A stretch of 64,000 bases of DNA, from NCBI GenBank assembly GCA_037013685.1, contig CM072892.1:558001-622000 (forward strand), written 5' to 3'. Below, piece by piece: positions 54,586 to 64,000 of this stretch. The translations under genes were made by a program, and so were the position numbers. Numbering within the stretch: the first letter of the stretch is position 1; the number at the start of each line of letters is the position of its first letter. Below the pieces are notes generated by a model that worked only from the letters and a program-made list of their open reading frames with translations, had not been told where the DNA came from and made no database searches. Source of the stretch: Acridotheres tristis. Taxonomy: Eukaryota; Chordata; Aves; Passeriformes; Sturnidae.

Positions 54586-54750
54586 TGGTCCTGATCCTGG
54601 TCCTGATCCTGATCCTGATCCTGATCCTGATCCTGGTCCTGATCCTGGTCCTGACCCTGGTCCTGGTCCTGATCCTGATCCTGGTCCTGGTCCTGATCCT
54701 GACCCTGGTCCTGGTCCTGGTCCTGATCCTGATCCTGACCCTGCTCCATG
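54586..54750. repeat. Hexamer array TCCTGA / TCCTGG
   Basis: About 27 hexamers in mixed order (CCTGATCCTGGTCCTGATCC). The minus strand gives Asp/Gln or Gly/Ser/Pro dipeptide runs. Confidence 0.95.
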
Positions 54751-55764
54751 TCCCAGGGGCTCAGGGCAGGAGCAGATCCTGCCCAGCTCAGCCCCAGCCC
54801 TGCCTTTGCTCGTGGCCAAACTGGCAAAGGAAAGCACAGGAGGAACTCCAGGGTGAAAATCCTGCTGCAGAGGGTTCCTGCTGACCCTGCTCCTCCCTGG
54901 CACCTCCAGAGCAAAACTTTAGCACAGAGAGAAAATCCCACAAGGGAGGTGACAGCTGACACTGCAGAACATCCCGGTATCTGCATTTTCAGCCTCCAAA
55001 CCAAGCAGCTCTGCCAGGGTATTTTGATTTTCAGCCTGTGAGAGCAGAAGGGCAAACCTTGGGAGTTCCTATTGCCCAATTCCATTATTTTATTATGTGA
55101 GTTTTGACATGAATAACTGTCAGGTTTGGCTGCCTGGATTGAGCTTTAAATTTTCATTGGAGCTGAAATCTCCCACCTCCCCCCTCCCCGTGGCATTCTC
55201 CTTCCTCCTGCAATCCAAGTGTCCTTTCAAGTTCTTCTTAATGGGTTTAGTAAATGAATCAATTAGGCAGAGAAAGAACACTGAGGTGCTTCTGTGTAGA
55301 TGAGTATTTTATGTTTGATATACTGAGTCAGAGCTAAGTAATTACTGCCATTTAATATTTATTTAATGTATATGATGAGCTGCTGCAGCGAGGAACTTGT
55401 GGAATAAAACATCCTCTCCTCGTTTTCCCTGCAGCTCCTTAATGAGGGAGCTCGGAGCAGGCAGGTGATGGGAGAGAGAAGGAGAAGAGATTTCTTTATT
55501 TAAAGTTGTGTTGGACCATATCTCCTGGGGGCTGGCTGCACTTCCCTAAGGAACAGCTCCGGGCTTTTTCTGATCTCTGCAGAGGAAGGAGCTGCTCCTC
55601 AGATTTGGGGACTGAGAGTCACTGCAAGGACATGGAATGTGTGTCCTTGGCACCTTCTGCAGCCACAGCTGCCACCTCTGGGTGCCACCTCTGGGTGCCA
55701 GGAAGGGCTTTGTGCTGTTGAGTGCTCACGTTGTGACCACAGACCTGCAGCAGAGCTTTAGGGA
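54751..55764. other. Unique DNA, AT-rich island at 55.08-55.43 kb
   Basis: 55080-55430 contains TTAGTAAATGAATCAATTAG, GAGCTAAGTAATTACTGCCA and TTTAATATTTATTTAATGTA. Candidate conserved non-coding DNA, no gene seen. Confidence 0.35.
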
Positions 55765-56848
55765 ATCAGGGAATCAGAACGGGTCAGGTTGGAAAAGCTC
55801 TCAAAAATTCAGCTGTTCCCCAGCACTGCCCCATGTCCCCAAGTGCCACATCCAGAGGGTAAATCCCACAGGGATGGGCACTCCAACCCTCCCTGGGCAC
55901 TTCCAATCCCTGCCCACCCTTTCCATGAAGGAATTTTCCCTGATATCCAATTTAAACCTGCCCTGGCCCAGCCTGAGGCCGTTCCCTCTCCTCCTGTCCC
56001 TGTTCCCTGTTCCCAGATCCCAAATCCCCCCGGCTGTCCCCTCCTGGCAGGGAGTTGTGCAGAGCCACAAGGGCCCCCCTGAGCCTCCTTTTCTCCAGGC
56101 TGAGCCCCTTCCCAGCTCCCTCAGGAATTCTCCATTCCCTTCCCAGCCCCCTCAGGAATTCTCCATTCCCTTCCCAGCTCCCTCAGGAATTCTCCATTCC
56201 CTTCCCAGCTCCCTCAGGAATTCTCCATTCCCTTCCCAGCTCCCTCAGGAATTCTCCATTCCCTTCCCAGCTCCCTCAGGAATTCTCCATTCCCTTCCCA
56301 GCTCCCTCAGGAATTCTCCATTCCCTTCCCAGCTCCCTCAGGAATTCTCCATTCCCTTCCCAGCTCCCTCAGGAATTCTCCATTCCCTTCCCAGCTCCCT
56401 CAGGAATTCTCCATTCCCTTCCCAGCCCCCTCAGGAATTCTCCATTCCCTTCCCAGCTCCCTCAGGAATTCTCCATCCCTTTCCCAGCTCCCTCAGGAAT
56501 TCTCCATTCCCTTCCCAGCCCCCTCAGGAATTCTCCATTCCCTTCCCAGCCCCCTCAGGAATTCTCCATCCCTTTCCCAGCTCTCTCATCCATTCTCCAT
56601 TCCCTTCCCAGCCCCCTCAGGAATTCTCCATTCCCTTCCCAGCCCCCTCAGGAATTCTCCATTCCCTTCCCAGCTCCCTCAGGAATTCTCCATCCCTTTC
56701 CCAGCTCCCTCAGGAATTCTCCATTCCCTTCCCAGCCCCCTCAGGAATTCTCCATTCCCTTCCCAGCCCCCTCAGGAATTCTCCATCCCTTTCCCAGCTC
56801 TCTCATCCATTCCTGGAGCTCCAGACCCTTCCCTGGACACTCTCTGGC
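55765..56848 (-). mobile_element. CR1 3' region inflated by a 31-bp minisatellite
   Basis: Left to right: a degraded terminus (GAATCAGAACGGGTCAGGTT), CATGTCCCCAAGTGCCACAT, GGGATGGGCACTCCAACCCT, GGAATTTTCCCTGATATCCA, GGCTGTCCCCTCCTGGCAGG, CTTTTCTCCAGGCTGAGCCC, the array, then CTCCAGACCCTTCCCTGGAC. It is the most complete CR1 copy hosting this array. Confidence 0.88.
56105..56815 (-). repeat. 31-bp minisatellite inside CR1, about 23 copies
   Basis: Units are CAGCTCCCTCAGGAATTCTC plus CATTCCCTTCC, with CAGCCCCCTC and CCATCCCTTTC variants. A block with CTCTCATCCATTC occurs near 56580 and again near 56800, about 220 bp (seven units) apart, indicating a multi-unit duplication. Confidence 0.96.
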
Positions 56849-57540
56849 ACCCAAGAATTCCTGAGGGATTGGTCCATACAAAACACAGAGATGCCAGAAG
56901 AGGTGAGGGGACACAAACCCACCCAAATTCCACCTTTCCACACCTCTGTGCCTCTGCCCTTTGTGCCATTCCCATCCCAGCTTCCCTGGGCAGGGCTCCC
57001 ATCCCTCTCCACCCACCACGACCTGGCCAAAGGGACCTCCCAGGTGGCCAAATCCTCCCCCCAGCCCCACAGGCAGCCAGGCTGAGGCTCTGCCCTGGAA
57101 ATCTTCCCCTAAATCTTCTATTTTCTGCTGTGCAACAGAAGCACCTCCTTATCCCTCTTTTCCAATAACAATCTCGGTGTTCAGGGTGTTGAATTCTAAG
57201 GGTCATCCTTTCAGGTGGAAAATAGCACAGAAATCCATTTACTGCTCTGCAGGTCTATTATCATCAGCACTAACACGAATTTCTCCTGTACACGACAACA
57301 TTCAGAAATTACCTGGGGAGAGGCTCCAGCACATCCTCAATTACAAACATTTCATTCGTTCTCCTTTAGAGGCAGCTTCAAAAAGAATACGGGGCTTGAT
57401 TTAATTTTACTTAATTTCTGGTTAATTTTACTTAATTTCTGGTTAATTTTAAAAGCATATTCTTTGTCCCAGTCTGTGATCCTGTGCCAGGCAATCAGGA
57501 GCACAGGTGATCACAAACCTCACAACCATTTAACCTCACA
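56849..57540. other. Unassigned DNA
   Basis: A short direct duplication TTTAATTTCTGGTTAATTTT occurs twice near 57410-57450. No gene evidence. Confidence 0.35.
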
Positions 57541-57603
57541 CCACAGAATCACAGAATCTTTTAGCTTGGAATCGATCTCCAAGATCTGAGTCCACCCTTT
57601 CTT
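57541..57603 (-). mobile_element. CR1-like 3' terminus, other subfamily
   Basis: CACAGAATCACAGAATCTTT, then AGCTTGGAATCGATCTCCAA and GATCTGAGTCCACC. Confidence 0.65.
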
Positions 57604-57695
57604 TCCAAGCTCTCGGGTTTGGAATTGTGTTCCAAACTTCCAGCTGTGGTTTCGGGCACACACTAAAATTTTTGATGCTTGGAAAACATTTAACT

Positions 57696-57697
<2 letters not shown>

Positions 57698-57732
<35 letters not shown>

Positions 57733-57768
57733 AAAAAAAAAAAACCCAAAAAAACAAAACAAAAAACC
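57698..57768. repeat. Poly(A)-rich tract
   Basis: More than 30 A residues followed by A-runs broken by CC, AC and CCC. Possibly a retroposed tail or simple slippage. Confidence 0.9.
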
Positions 57769-58601
57769 AACATGTAATATATTCAGATTGTTGGCTGGTT
57801 GAGAAGAACTTTGGAATTCATGGAATTGGAAAGATTTCTCACCTGTGGCTGGGCTACACCATGAGTGTCATTATTTGGCTTTGCTGCAGCCTCTCCTGGA
57901 TGTTTTCAGGAAATCTTGGCTCAGGTACAGAAAACAGCCACTGGAAAGGGAAGTTTTGGGAAAAGCCTTCAGAGAGAAGTGAAATGACCTTTGTGTCCCA
58001 TCCATCGATGGTGCTGGGAGTGCTGGCTGGGCTCAGGGCACGGGGGGAAGCAGGGCCAGGGCTGGGCTCTCCCACACCCCAATTCCATGTCCTGTGTCTC
58101 TCCAGGGGTCCCCAGGCACTCCCAGCCCGGCACTACTGGATGTGCAGCTAGAAAGAAAAATCCAGTATTTCCAAAAACCACCTGCTCTGGAAAGGTGGAG
58201 CTTCATAAAATGTCTTTAATTCTCCATCTCAGTCTGCAAAAAGCCAGATGAGATCTCTTGTTCTTTATTGGTTTGTGATGTTCATGTGCCCATCAAATGC
58301 CACTGAGGAGCGCTGGGGTGGAATAAAGGGAATTTTGACACCTTGCTCTGTGTCGTTCCTGCAGCAGCCCGGGCAGAGGGCAGCGCCGGGATGGGCGATC
58401 AGAACGTTCAGGGTGTGGAATTGTCATTGTCACAAACCCCCCCAGGCCCCGCTCCCGTTTGTGCATTCCCAGCAGGAATCCCAACAAAAGGATCCCGGGC
58501 TGCCTCAGCTCTGCTCAGAGCGGGGATGGGCTGGGAATGGGAGATTCCCAAACCTCCTCTGCCCATCCCACCACGGCTGGCTGAGCATTAAAACCACGGA
58601 G
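57769..58601. other. Unassigned non-coding DNA
   Basis: No recognised repeat or gene. Confidence 0.3.
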
Positions 58602-58978
58602 AATCACATGGGTTAAAAGGGACCTTAAATCCCATCCCATAGATCCCATCCCATCCCATCCCATGATCCCATCCCATCCCATGGATCCCATCCCATCCCA
58701 TCCCATCCCATCCCATCCCATCCCATGGATCCCATAGATCCCATTATCCCATCCCATGATCCCATCCAATCCCATTATCCCCTCCCATGGATCCCATCCC
58801 ATCCCATCCCATGGATCCAATCCATCCCATTATCCCATTATCCCATCCCATGGATCCCATCCCATTATCCCATTATCCCATCATCCCATTATCCCATCCC
58901 AGGGACACCTCCCACTCTCCCAGGCTGCTCCATCCCCAATGTCCAACCTGGCCTTGGCCATTCCCAGGGATGAATTCT
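58602..58978 (-). mobile_element. CR1 3' end with internal CCCAT array
   Basis: GAGAATCACATGGGTTAAAA and GGGACCTTAAATCCCATCCC on the left, then CCCAGGGACACCTCCCACTC, CCAATGTCCAACCTGGCCTT on the right. The GCCATGG core was replaced by the array. Confidence 0.85.
58628..58905. repeat. CCCAT array with GGATCCCAT and TAGATCCCAT variants
   Basis: Contains pure CCCAT runs, CCCATTAT units and several ATGGATCCCATCC units not seen in the other CCCAT loci. Confidence 0.94.
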
Positions 58979-59628
58979 GGAATAATAATTAAGAATCTCC
59001 TTAAAAAGAGTTTTTGTGCCCTAAGGAATCTCTCAGCCAAGACACCAGCCCAGCTCCTGCACAAGCAGGAAAGGAAAATATAAAAATATGTAAAATATAA
59101 AAATGTAAAAATATAAAAATATGCATAAATCCAGGAATTCAGAGGAGCTCTGCCATACCTAACAAACCTCTGCCAGCAGACACAACCCCTTGTGCTTGTT
59201 GATAAAAATTCATTAGGGATGTCGAGAATGCTCTTCATTAATATGCAGCCAGAAAGAGTGCAATTATCAGCCAGACCAAAAATAGGATTACTCTGGATTT
59301 CTCCTCAGTATTGGAAGGCAGAGAAGTGTTCTCATGCCAGGTGCAGCATTAACTGACAACCCTGCTTTTCTTCCTCCCCGCTCCCGAGAAGGTGCTCGAC
59401 AGCACCCCTGGAAATAAAGGACATTGGAACTGCATTCGGGAAAATGGAACGGCAGAAAAATCAGAGAGATGGGAGGAAAAGTGACCATCTAGCAGTATTT
59501 GAAAAAGGACGGGGGAAGGATTGTCCAGAAAATACAGTTCGTTGCTGATTTGAGAAAAAAAAAAAAAAAAAAAAAAAAAAAAGATTCAAGTAATGGAAAG
59601 GGTAAAAATCGAGCTAAATAATGATGCT
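58979..59628. other. Unassigned AT-rich DNA
   Basis: An ATAAAAATAT-type low-complexity stretch lies at 59075-59125 and a poly(A) run of about 30 at 59553-59583. No gene evidence. Confidence 0.35.
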
Positions 59629-59778
59629 GAATAAAGGAACAACGGAATAAACCCGAATTAAGGAACAACGGAATAAATCCCGAATAAGGGAACAACGGAA
59701 TAAAGCCCGAATCAAGGAACAACTGAATAAATCCCGAATAAGGGAACAACGGAATAAATCCCGAATAAAGGAACAAGT
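59629..59778. repeat. 26-27 bp minisatellite, five to six copies
   Basis: The unit is GGAACAACGGAATAAATCCC plus GAATAAG. It retains CpG in most units (AACGG, CCCGAA). Confidence 0.92.
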
Positions 59779-60159
59779 GCCGTTTCCCTGAGCCGGGGAG
59801 CTCCTTCAGCACAAATAACGCACCCAGCTCCTCGCTGAAGGGTCACACCGGTGCTGCCATAATCTCCTCAGGACTGCCTCAATACCACGCAGTTCCTGAA
59901 CTAAGAAAGTGGAAAAAGAGCCAATCAATAGCCCGGTCTTTAAACAATTAGCGCTGTGTGGGTGATTGGGCTCCGGCTGGGAGCCCCGAGCCCGGCAGGA
60001 GCTGATGGGCAGCTCCAGGCTGCTGCGAGATTTAATCACAGCCTTGGAGGAAAACAGAAAATCAGCGCTGATCAGATTTGCTGCAGACAACGGAATGGCA
60101 GGGATGGAAAATAAGGAAAACTTATTTCACTAACACAATTCGGTGTGAATCTCATAAAA
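59779..60159. promoter_or_regulatory. Unique block with CCAAT-like and homeodomain-like sites
   Basis: 59905-60075 has AAAGAGCCAATCAATAGCCC, CTTTAAACAATTAGCGCTGT, GTGGGTGATTGGGCTCCGGC and AAATCAGCGCTGATCAGATT. ATTAGCGCT and AGCGCTGATCAG recur in other unique islands of this window. Function is inferred only. Confidence 0.33.
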
Positions 60160-60239
60160 AGCATCCCTGCCCGTGGCAAGGGGGTTGGACTAGATGGCCT
60201 TTAAAGGTCCTTTCCAACCCAAAATATTCCATGATTCTA
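60160..60239 (+). mobile_element. CR1 3' terminus, sense
   Basis: CATCCCTGCCCGTGGCAAGG, GGGTTGGACTAGATGGCCTT, AAAGGTCCTTTCCAACCC and CCATGATTCTAA. Very short, in AT-rich DNA. Confidence 0.85.
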
Positions 60240-60587
60240 AGAGAATTAAAAAAATATTCCTTCTGCCACTTTTGAGTTTCTAGCCAGAATTCCTAGGAAT
60301 AAAAAATAAACATTGGATCTGCAGCTAAAAACCTTTACTCAATGTGCACCCTGTGAGCAAATAAATAAGGAAAAATTATAATTTTTTAAGATTATCTTCA
60401 ATAAAAATGAGAAATTGCTCCCAGAAATCCTATTGTTTGCAGTAGTAAGGAGGCTGTGGGGGTGGCACTGAGAAAGTGGGAAAGGCAAAGTTTGGGAAGG
60501 TGCAGCCACCACTGAGAGCAGCTTTGCTGTGGAAAATTATCGTGGAAGGGGAAAGGAAGGAGGAACTCCCCGAGCTGCAAAGGTGAG

Positions 60588-60988
60588 GGGCTGCAGGGGA
60601 CCCAGGTGAGACCTGCAAGGATCCAGGTGAGATCCTGAACAAAGATCCAGGTGAGATTCTGCACAAGAATCCAGGTGAGATTCTGCACAAGCATACAGGT
60701 GAGACCTGCAGGGGATCCAGGTGAGACCCTGCACAAAGATCCAGGTGAGACCCTGCAGGGGATCCAGGTGAGACCCTGCAGGGGATCCAGGTGAGACCCT
60801 GCACAAGGATCCAGGTGAGACCCTGCACAAAGATCCAGGTGAGACCCTGCAGGGGATCCAGGTGAGATCCTGCAGGGGATCCAGGTGAGACCCTGCACAA
60901 AGATCCAGGTGAGACCCTGCACAAAGATCCAGGTGAGATCCTGCAGGGGATCCAGGTGAGACCCTGCACAAAGATCCAGGTGAGACCC
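60588..60988 (+). repeat. 24-bp minisatellite with a consensus 5' splice site in each unit, about 16 copies
   Basis: The unit is CCAGGTGAGACCCTGCACAA plus AGAT, with CAGGGG replacing CACAAA in some. Each unit contains CAG/GTGAGA, the consensus vertebrate splice donor. An acceptor-like CTCCCTGCAG directly follows the array. Confidence 0.93.
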
Positions 60989-61197
60989 TGCTCCCTGCAG
61001 GTCACAGCCACCTCTCCCAGCCTCTGCATGGCAGGGGATTCCAGGCAGGGGCAGGCTCCTGTCTGTCCCTGTGTCCCCTGCACACCCCGGGGCTCAGAGC
61101 CCCCAGCCCATTCCCCCCCAGGCTCTGCAGGGCTGGAGCTGCTCCGGGCTGGGCTCGTCCAGCCTGGCCCCTCCCCACCCCTCAGACACAGGGACTG
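60989..61197. other. Unassigned spacer
   Basis: No recognised feature. Confidence 0.3.
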
Positions 61198-61492
61198 GCC
61201 AAGGGATGGGCTGGAAGGACCCTCAATCCCATCCCAATCCACCCCTGGATGGGCAGGGACACCTCCCACTGTCCCAATGCCCAACCTGGCCTTGGGCACT
61301 GCCAGGGATCCAGGGGCAGCCACAGCAAATCTGGCAATTCCAGCCCAGCCAGGAATTCCCAATTCCTAATTCCCAACATCCCATCCATCCCTGCCCTCCT
61401 TCAGCTTGATCCCATTCCCCTTTGTCCTGTCACTCCTCACCCTTGGACAAAGCCCCTCTCCCCCTTCCCCTGCACCCCCTTCAGGAAGAAAT
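61198..61492 (-). mobile_element. CR1 3' region
   Basis: GGCTGGAAGGACCCTCAATC, GGATGGGCAGGGACACCTCC (core palindrome altered), GGCAATTCCAGCCCAGCCAG, CATCCCTGCCCTCCTTCAGC and CCCTTTGTCCTGTCACTCCT. Confidence 0.9.
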
Positions 61493-61785
61493 AACCAAAG
61501 CCTGGATATTTCCTGGTGTTTAATGAGGAAATTCAGGGCCTTTCAGCCAAGGCCCAGGGGCTGGAGGAGCTTTCCCTTGGGATGGGCAGAGGAGCTCTCA
61601 GCACTTTTCCTTCTGCCCCTTTGCACCCCTGGGCACCTTGGGGCTCATTTCCAGGTTTCTGTGAGAGTTGAACAAAAGGTGAAAGGAGGGACACACCTCC
61701 ACAGTGGGGACAGGGCAGGGAACCCCTCAGGCAGCAAGAATTCCCTTTGATTGTCAGATTTGAGGAACACTACACAAAATTAAAG
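61493..61785. other. Unassigned spacer
   Basis: No recognised feature. Confidence 0.3.
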
Positions 61786-61846
61786 GTGATGGGCTGGAAC
61801 TGGGTGATCTCCCAGGTCCCTTCCAACCCAAACCATTCCCTGAGTC
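61786..61846 (+). mobile_element. CR1 3' terminus, sense
   Basis: GATGGGCTGGAACTGGGTGA, then CCCAGGTCCCTTCCAACCCA and AACCATTCC. Confidence 0.85.
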
Positions 61847-62582
61847 ACAAGATCATCATTACATTTTTTATCTACCAGCTCACATTACAATGGAAGCCTT
61901 GTTTCCAAACTCCCTTTATTTATAAATCCCTGCTGTAAATCCCAGCAAACCCACAGTTTAAAATAAATAAATCCCTGGCAGTGCCCGGGGTGGCCAGGGC
62001 AGGATGGCTCCAGGGAGAGCTGCTGGTTGCAAGCACAGATTTGGGGTTAATTGTCCTGCTGAGTAACCAACATTCCGTGACAGCTCCGTTACTGGGCTGT
62101 AAAAAAGCCGGTCATTAGCAGCCCGAGGCTTCCAAACAATCCCACAATTCACAAATGAACTTCCAAAATGAGCTTCTGCAGAATCTGCCCCGTGGTTCCC
62201 ATGGCTGTGCCCTGCCGTGTCATTAACTGAGCTCAGCTCCGCGGAATCCATTCCAGGAGGTTTTCCAGACTCAGGGATCGCAAGTTTTTCCTGCCAGGCA
62301 ATTGCTTGGCATCAGTTCCCATTTCCTCACTGTCCTCACGGTGACCCCTCATCTCACACCATCCCCGGCACGGACCCAGAGCCGTGGCTTTCCCCTCCTC
62401 TCCCTCTGACCCAGCCCATTTTTATCCCCAGATTAATTACAGTGTGCCAGACCGGGAACGTCGCAGCATTTTAAGCCGTGCTGAGGCTCCAGTCACATCC
62501 CAGCTCTGGGATTTCCTGAGGAAGCTCATGGGAAACTTCCAGCTCCAAAAAATCCCCGGGGATTCCTCACCCTGCTGGTGTT
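61847..62582. other. Unique DNA
   Basis: 62095-62230 includes GCCGGTCATTAGCAGCCCGA and GTGTCATTAACTGAGCTCAG, another short unique stretch with TAAT/ATTA cores. No gene evidence. Confidence 0.3.
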
Positions 62583-62703
62583 CTGCTCTGGGAGAGCTGG
62601 GAATGTTCCCCTGGAGAGGAGAAGGATCCAGGGAGAGCTGAGGGCACCTAAAGGGGCTCCAGGAGAGCTGGAGAGGGACTGGGGACAAGGCATGGAGGGA
62701 CAG
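62583..62703 (+). mobile_element. CR1 fragment, sense, left half of an interrupted copy
   Basis: GGGAGAGCTGGGAATGTTCC, GAGGGCACCTAAAGGGGCTC and GGACAAGGCATGGAGGGACA. It breaks off at 62703 and the next part of the same CR1 map resumes at 63599. Confidence 0.88.
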
Positions 62704-63598
62704 TGTCACATTTTATTTTATTTTTTCCAGGGTCGGGATTAAATGTTCGAGAGGATATTTCTTGTTCAGACTCAGATGTTTATTGGTTCTTATTTCTATT
62801 ACAGTCCCACAAACCCTGAGTTCTACAGCATTTCAAACTAACAAACTGAAAATGGAGCCCAATCTCTCTCTACAAGGCCTTTTAAGGATAAACTGTCCAA
62901 TTAAGAAATGACACCTAAATTATTTTTATTTTTAACCCAATAATCGAACACAATGACCTGCAGTGCAGAATTTTCTATCCAATTAAACAAGATCACCCAA
63001 ACCCATGAAGGAGGAGGTGAAGGACAAACCTCTGCCCTAAACCCTCCATCTTTATATTTATTACTATATTCTAAACCCTTAAACTCCAAGTTTTCCCATG
63101 TGATGGCTTGACTTAGGAAGAAGAAACTTAGAGAGAAGTTTCTCTTTAAGGAGCTTTTTATGTGGGGGTTGGGACAACTTTAACAGTAATCTGAAAAAAA
63201 AAAAATCTTATTCTGAACTTGTTTTTTTTTCCCCCTTTGTTTGTGTAGTTAATAAATTTTTTTTTTATACTCTCTTAAGTTTTAAGCCTGCCTTGCTTTT
63301 TTGCTCCTAGTTCTGTCTCACGACAGAAAAATAAACATGTCTAAATTGCCAAACCAAAACTAACACATTATTTAGTGGATAAACCTGAAAAAAAATTAAA
63401 TCAAGACATTTTAAAATAAATTAAATCAAACCAAGACATCCCCCATGTGATATTGCACATTTCTGTTCAAACTCCATGATCCCAGTTCTATCATTCCATT
63501 CTGGAAGCTTCTCCAGCCTCAGGTTAAATGCAGAGTTCTGCTGGGGTCAGTGCCTGTCAGCACAGAAAATTTAAAATTCTCAGAGCCCAGGGTTGCAG
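62704..63598 (-). mobile_element. LTR-type insertion inside CR1, probably nested
   Basis: On the minus strand it ends in AATAAACATCTGAGTCTGAA, ... AAAATGTGACA at 62704 and shares blocks with 12441-12850. Between about 63109 and 63438 it holds a second LTR-like sequence: a plus-strand part with AGAAGTTTCTCTTTAAGGAG, a long T/A tract, GTTAATAAA and TCTGTCTCACGACA, and a minus-strand start TGTCTTGGTTTG at 63438. A CCCATGTGAT repeat sits on both sides of this inner part. No viral protein remains. Confidence 0.55.
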
Positions 63599-63834
63599 CA
63601 GGGCAGGACCCAGGGAATGGTTCCAGTGCCAGAGGGCAGGGATGGATGGGATGTTGGGAATTGGGAATTCCTGGCTGGGCTGGAATTGCCAGATTTGCTG
63701 TGGCTGCCCCTGGATCCCTGGCAGTGCCTAAGGCCAGGTTGGACATTGGGACAGTGGGAGGTGTCCCTGCCATGGCAGGGGTGGCTCTGGGGGGGATTTG
63801 GGGTCCCTTTAACCCAAACCATTCCAGGATTCTG
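63599..63834 (+). mobile_element. CR1 3' end, sense, right half of the interrupted copy
   Basis: Continues the 62583-62703 copy: GGACCCAGGGAATGGTTCCA, GGCAGGGATGGATGGGATGT, CCCTGCCATGGCAGGG and CCCTTTAACCCAAACCATTC. Joined, the two halves give the same order as 35.42-35.8 kb. Confidence 0.9.
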
Positions 63835-64000
63835 TTCCTGCTCTGTTGAAGCTGAAGAGAAAATGAGAATTTCATTTCCAGCCCGTCCAAGTGTTTTTCC
63901 CTGTGTTGGTAAAACCCAAACAAACCCAGGAGCAGCTCCTGGCTGCAGCACAAAACCCCCCAGCTGGTGCTTTATTGGGCAGTGAAATCTCACATCATAA
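63835..64000. other. Unassigned right edge
   Basis: No recognised feature in the last 170 bp. Confidence 0.3.

Noticed and set aside
57698..57768. Poly(A) tract as the tail of a processed pseudogene
   Set aside because: No upstream open frame or gene-like sequence, and no target-site duplication could be seen.

Overview
The window looks like gene-poor nuclear DNA from a bird, most probably a songbird (inference). The main evidence is some forty fragments of CR1 LINEs, recognised by their 3' ends (the CCCTGCCATGGCAGGG block followed by a CCAACCCAAACC terminus), on both strands. Retroviral LTR-type fragments of the kind seen in passerines, a very high load of GC-rich minisatellites and the absence of any bacterial gene organisation fit the same conclusion. 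I found no coding exon, tRNA, rRNA or known ncRNA that I can defend. The long open frames come almost entirely from tandem repeats without stop codons and from CR1 fragments.

Layout. 0-2 kb: an LTR-type fragment (minus strand) and single-copy DNA. 2-9.3 kb: a long CR1 fragment, then minisatellites at 2.7-3.6, 4.8-5.2, 7.9-8.4 and 8.6-9.3 kb, and a CR1 copy inflated by a CCCAT array (6.9-7.5 kb). 9.3-13.4 kb: AT-rich unique DNA, CR1 copies and an LTR fragment at 12.4-12.85 kb. 13.6-19.4 kb: dense arrays (33-mer, 15/16-mer, about 20-mer, CTCCT, GGGAA, 19-mer). 19.4-28 kb: CR1 copies, a short CpG-rich block at 22.9-23.2 kb, and arrays at 22.1, 23.2, 24.0, 26.9 and 27.4 kb. 28-39 kb: CR1 copies alternating with AT-rich unique islands, and a palindromic 27-mer array at 33.0-33.25 kb. 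39.4-41 kb: an old CR1/L3-like remnant, the second copy of the 0.4-1.0 kb LTR-type element in opposite orientation, and an AT-rich 32-mer array. 41-46 kb: a 350-bp near-identical copy of a 28.9-29.3 kb segment and about 2.2 kb of dispersed-repeat-free DNA. 46-62 kb: CR1 copies, arrays (17-mer at 50.1, 12-mer at 51.2, CCATT/CCCAT at 53.6, 31-mer at 56.1, splice-donor-like 24-mer at 60.6 kb) and unique islands. 62.6-63.8 kb: a CR1 copy split by an LTR-type insertion that may itself be nested.

Tandem arrays cover roughly a fifth of the window by my rough addition. No gene network can be described. The biology visible here is repeat dynamics: CR1 copies seeding microsatellites and minisatellites at fixed internal positions, inverted and direct near-identical duplications, and arrays able to form G-quadruplexes, triplexes or decoy splice sites. 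AT-rich unique islands with homeodomain-like TAAT cores are the best places to look for conserved regulatory DNA. Family and strand calls were made by eye, without alignment or database search.
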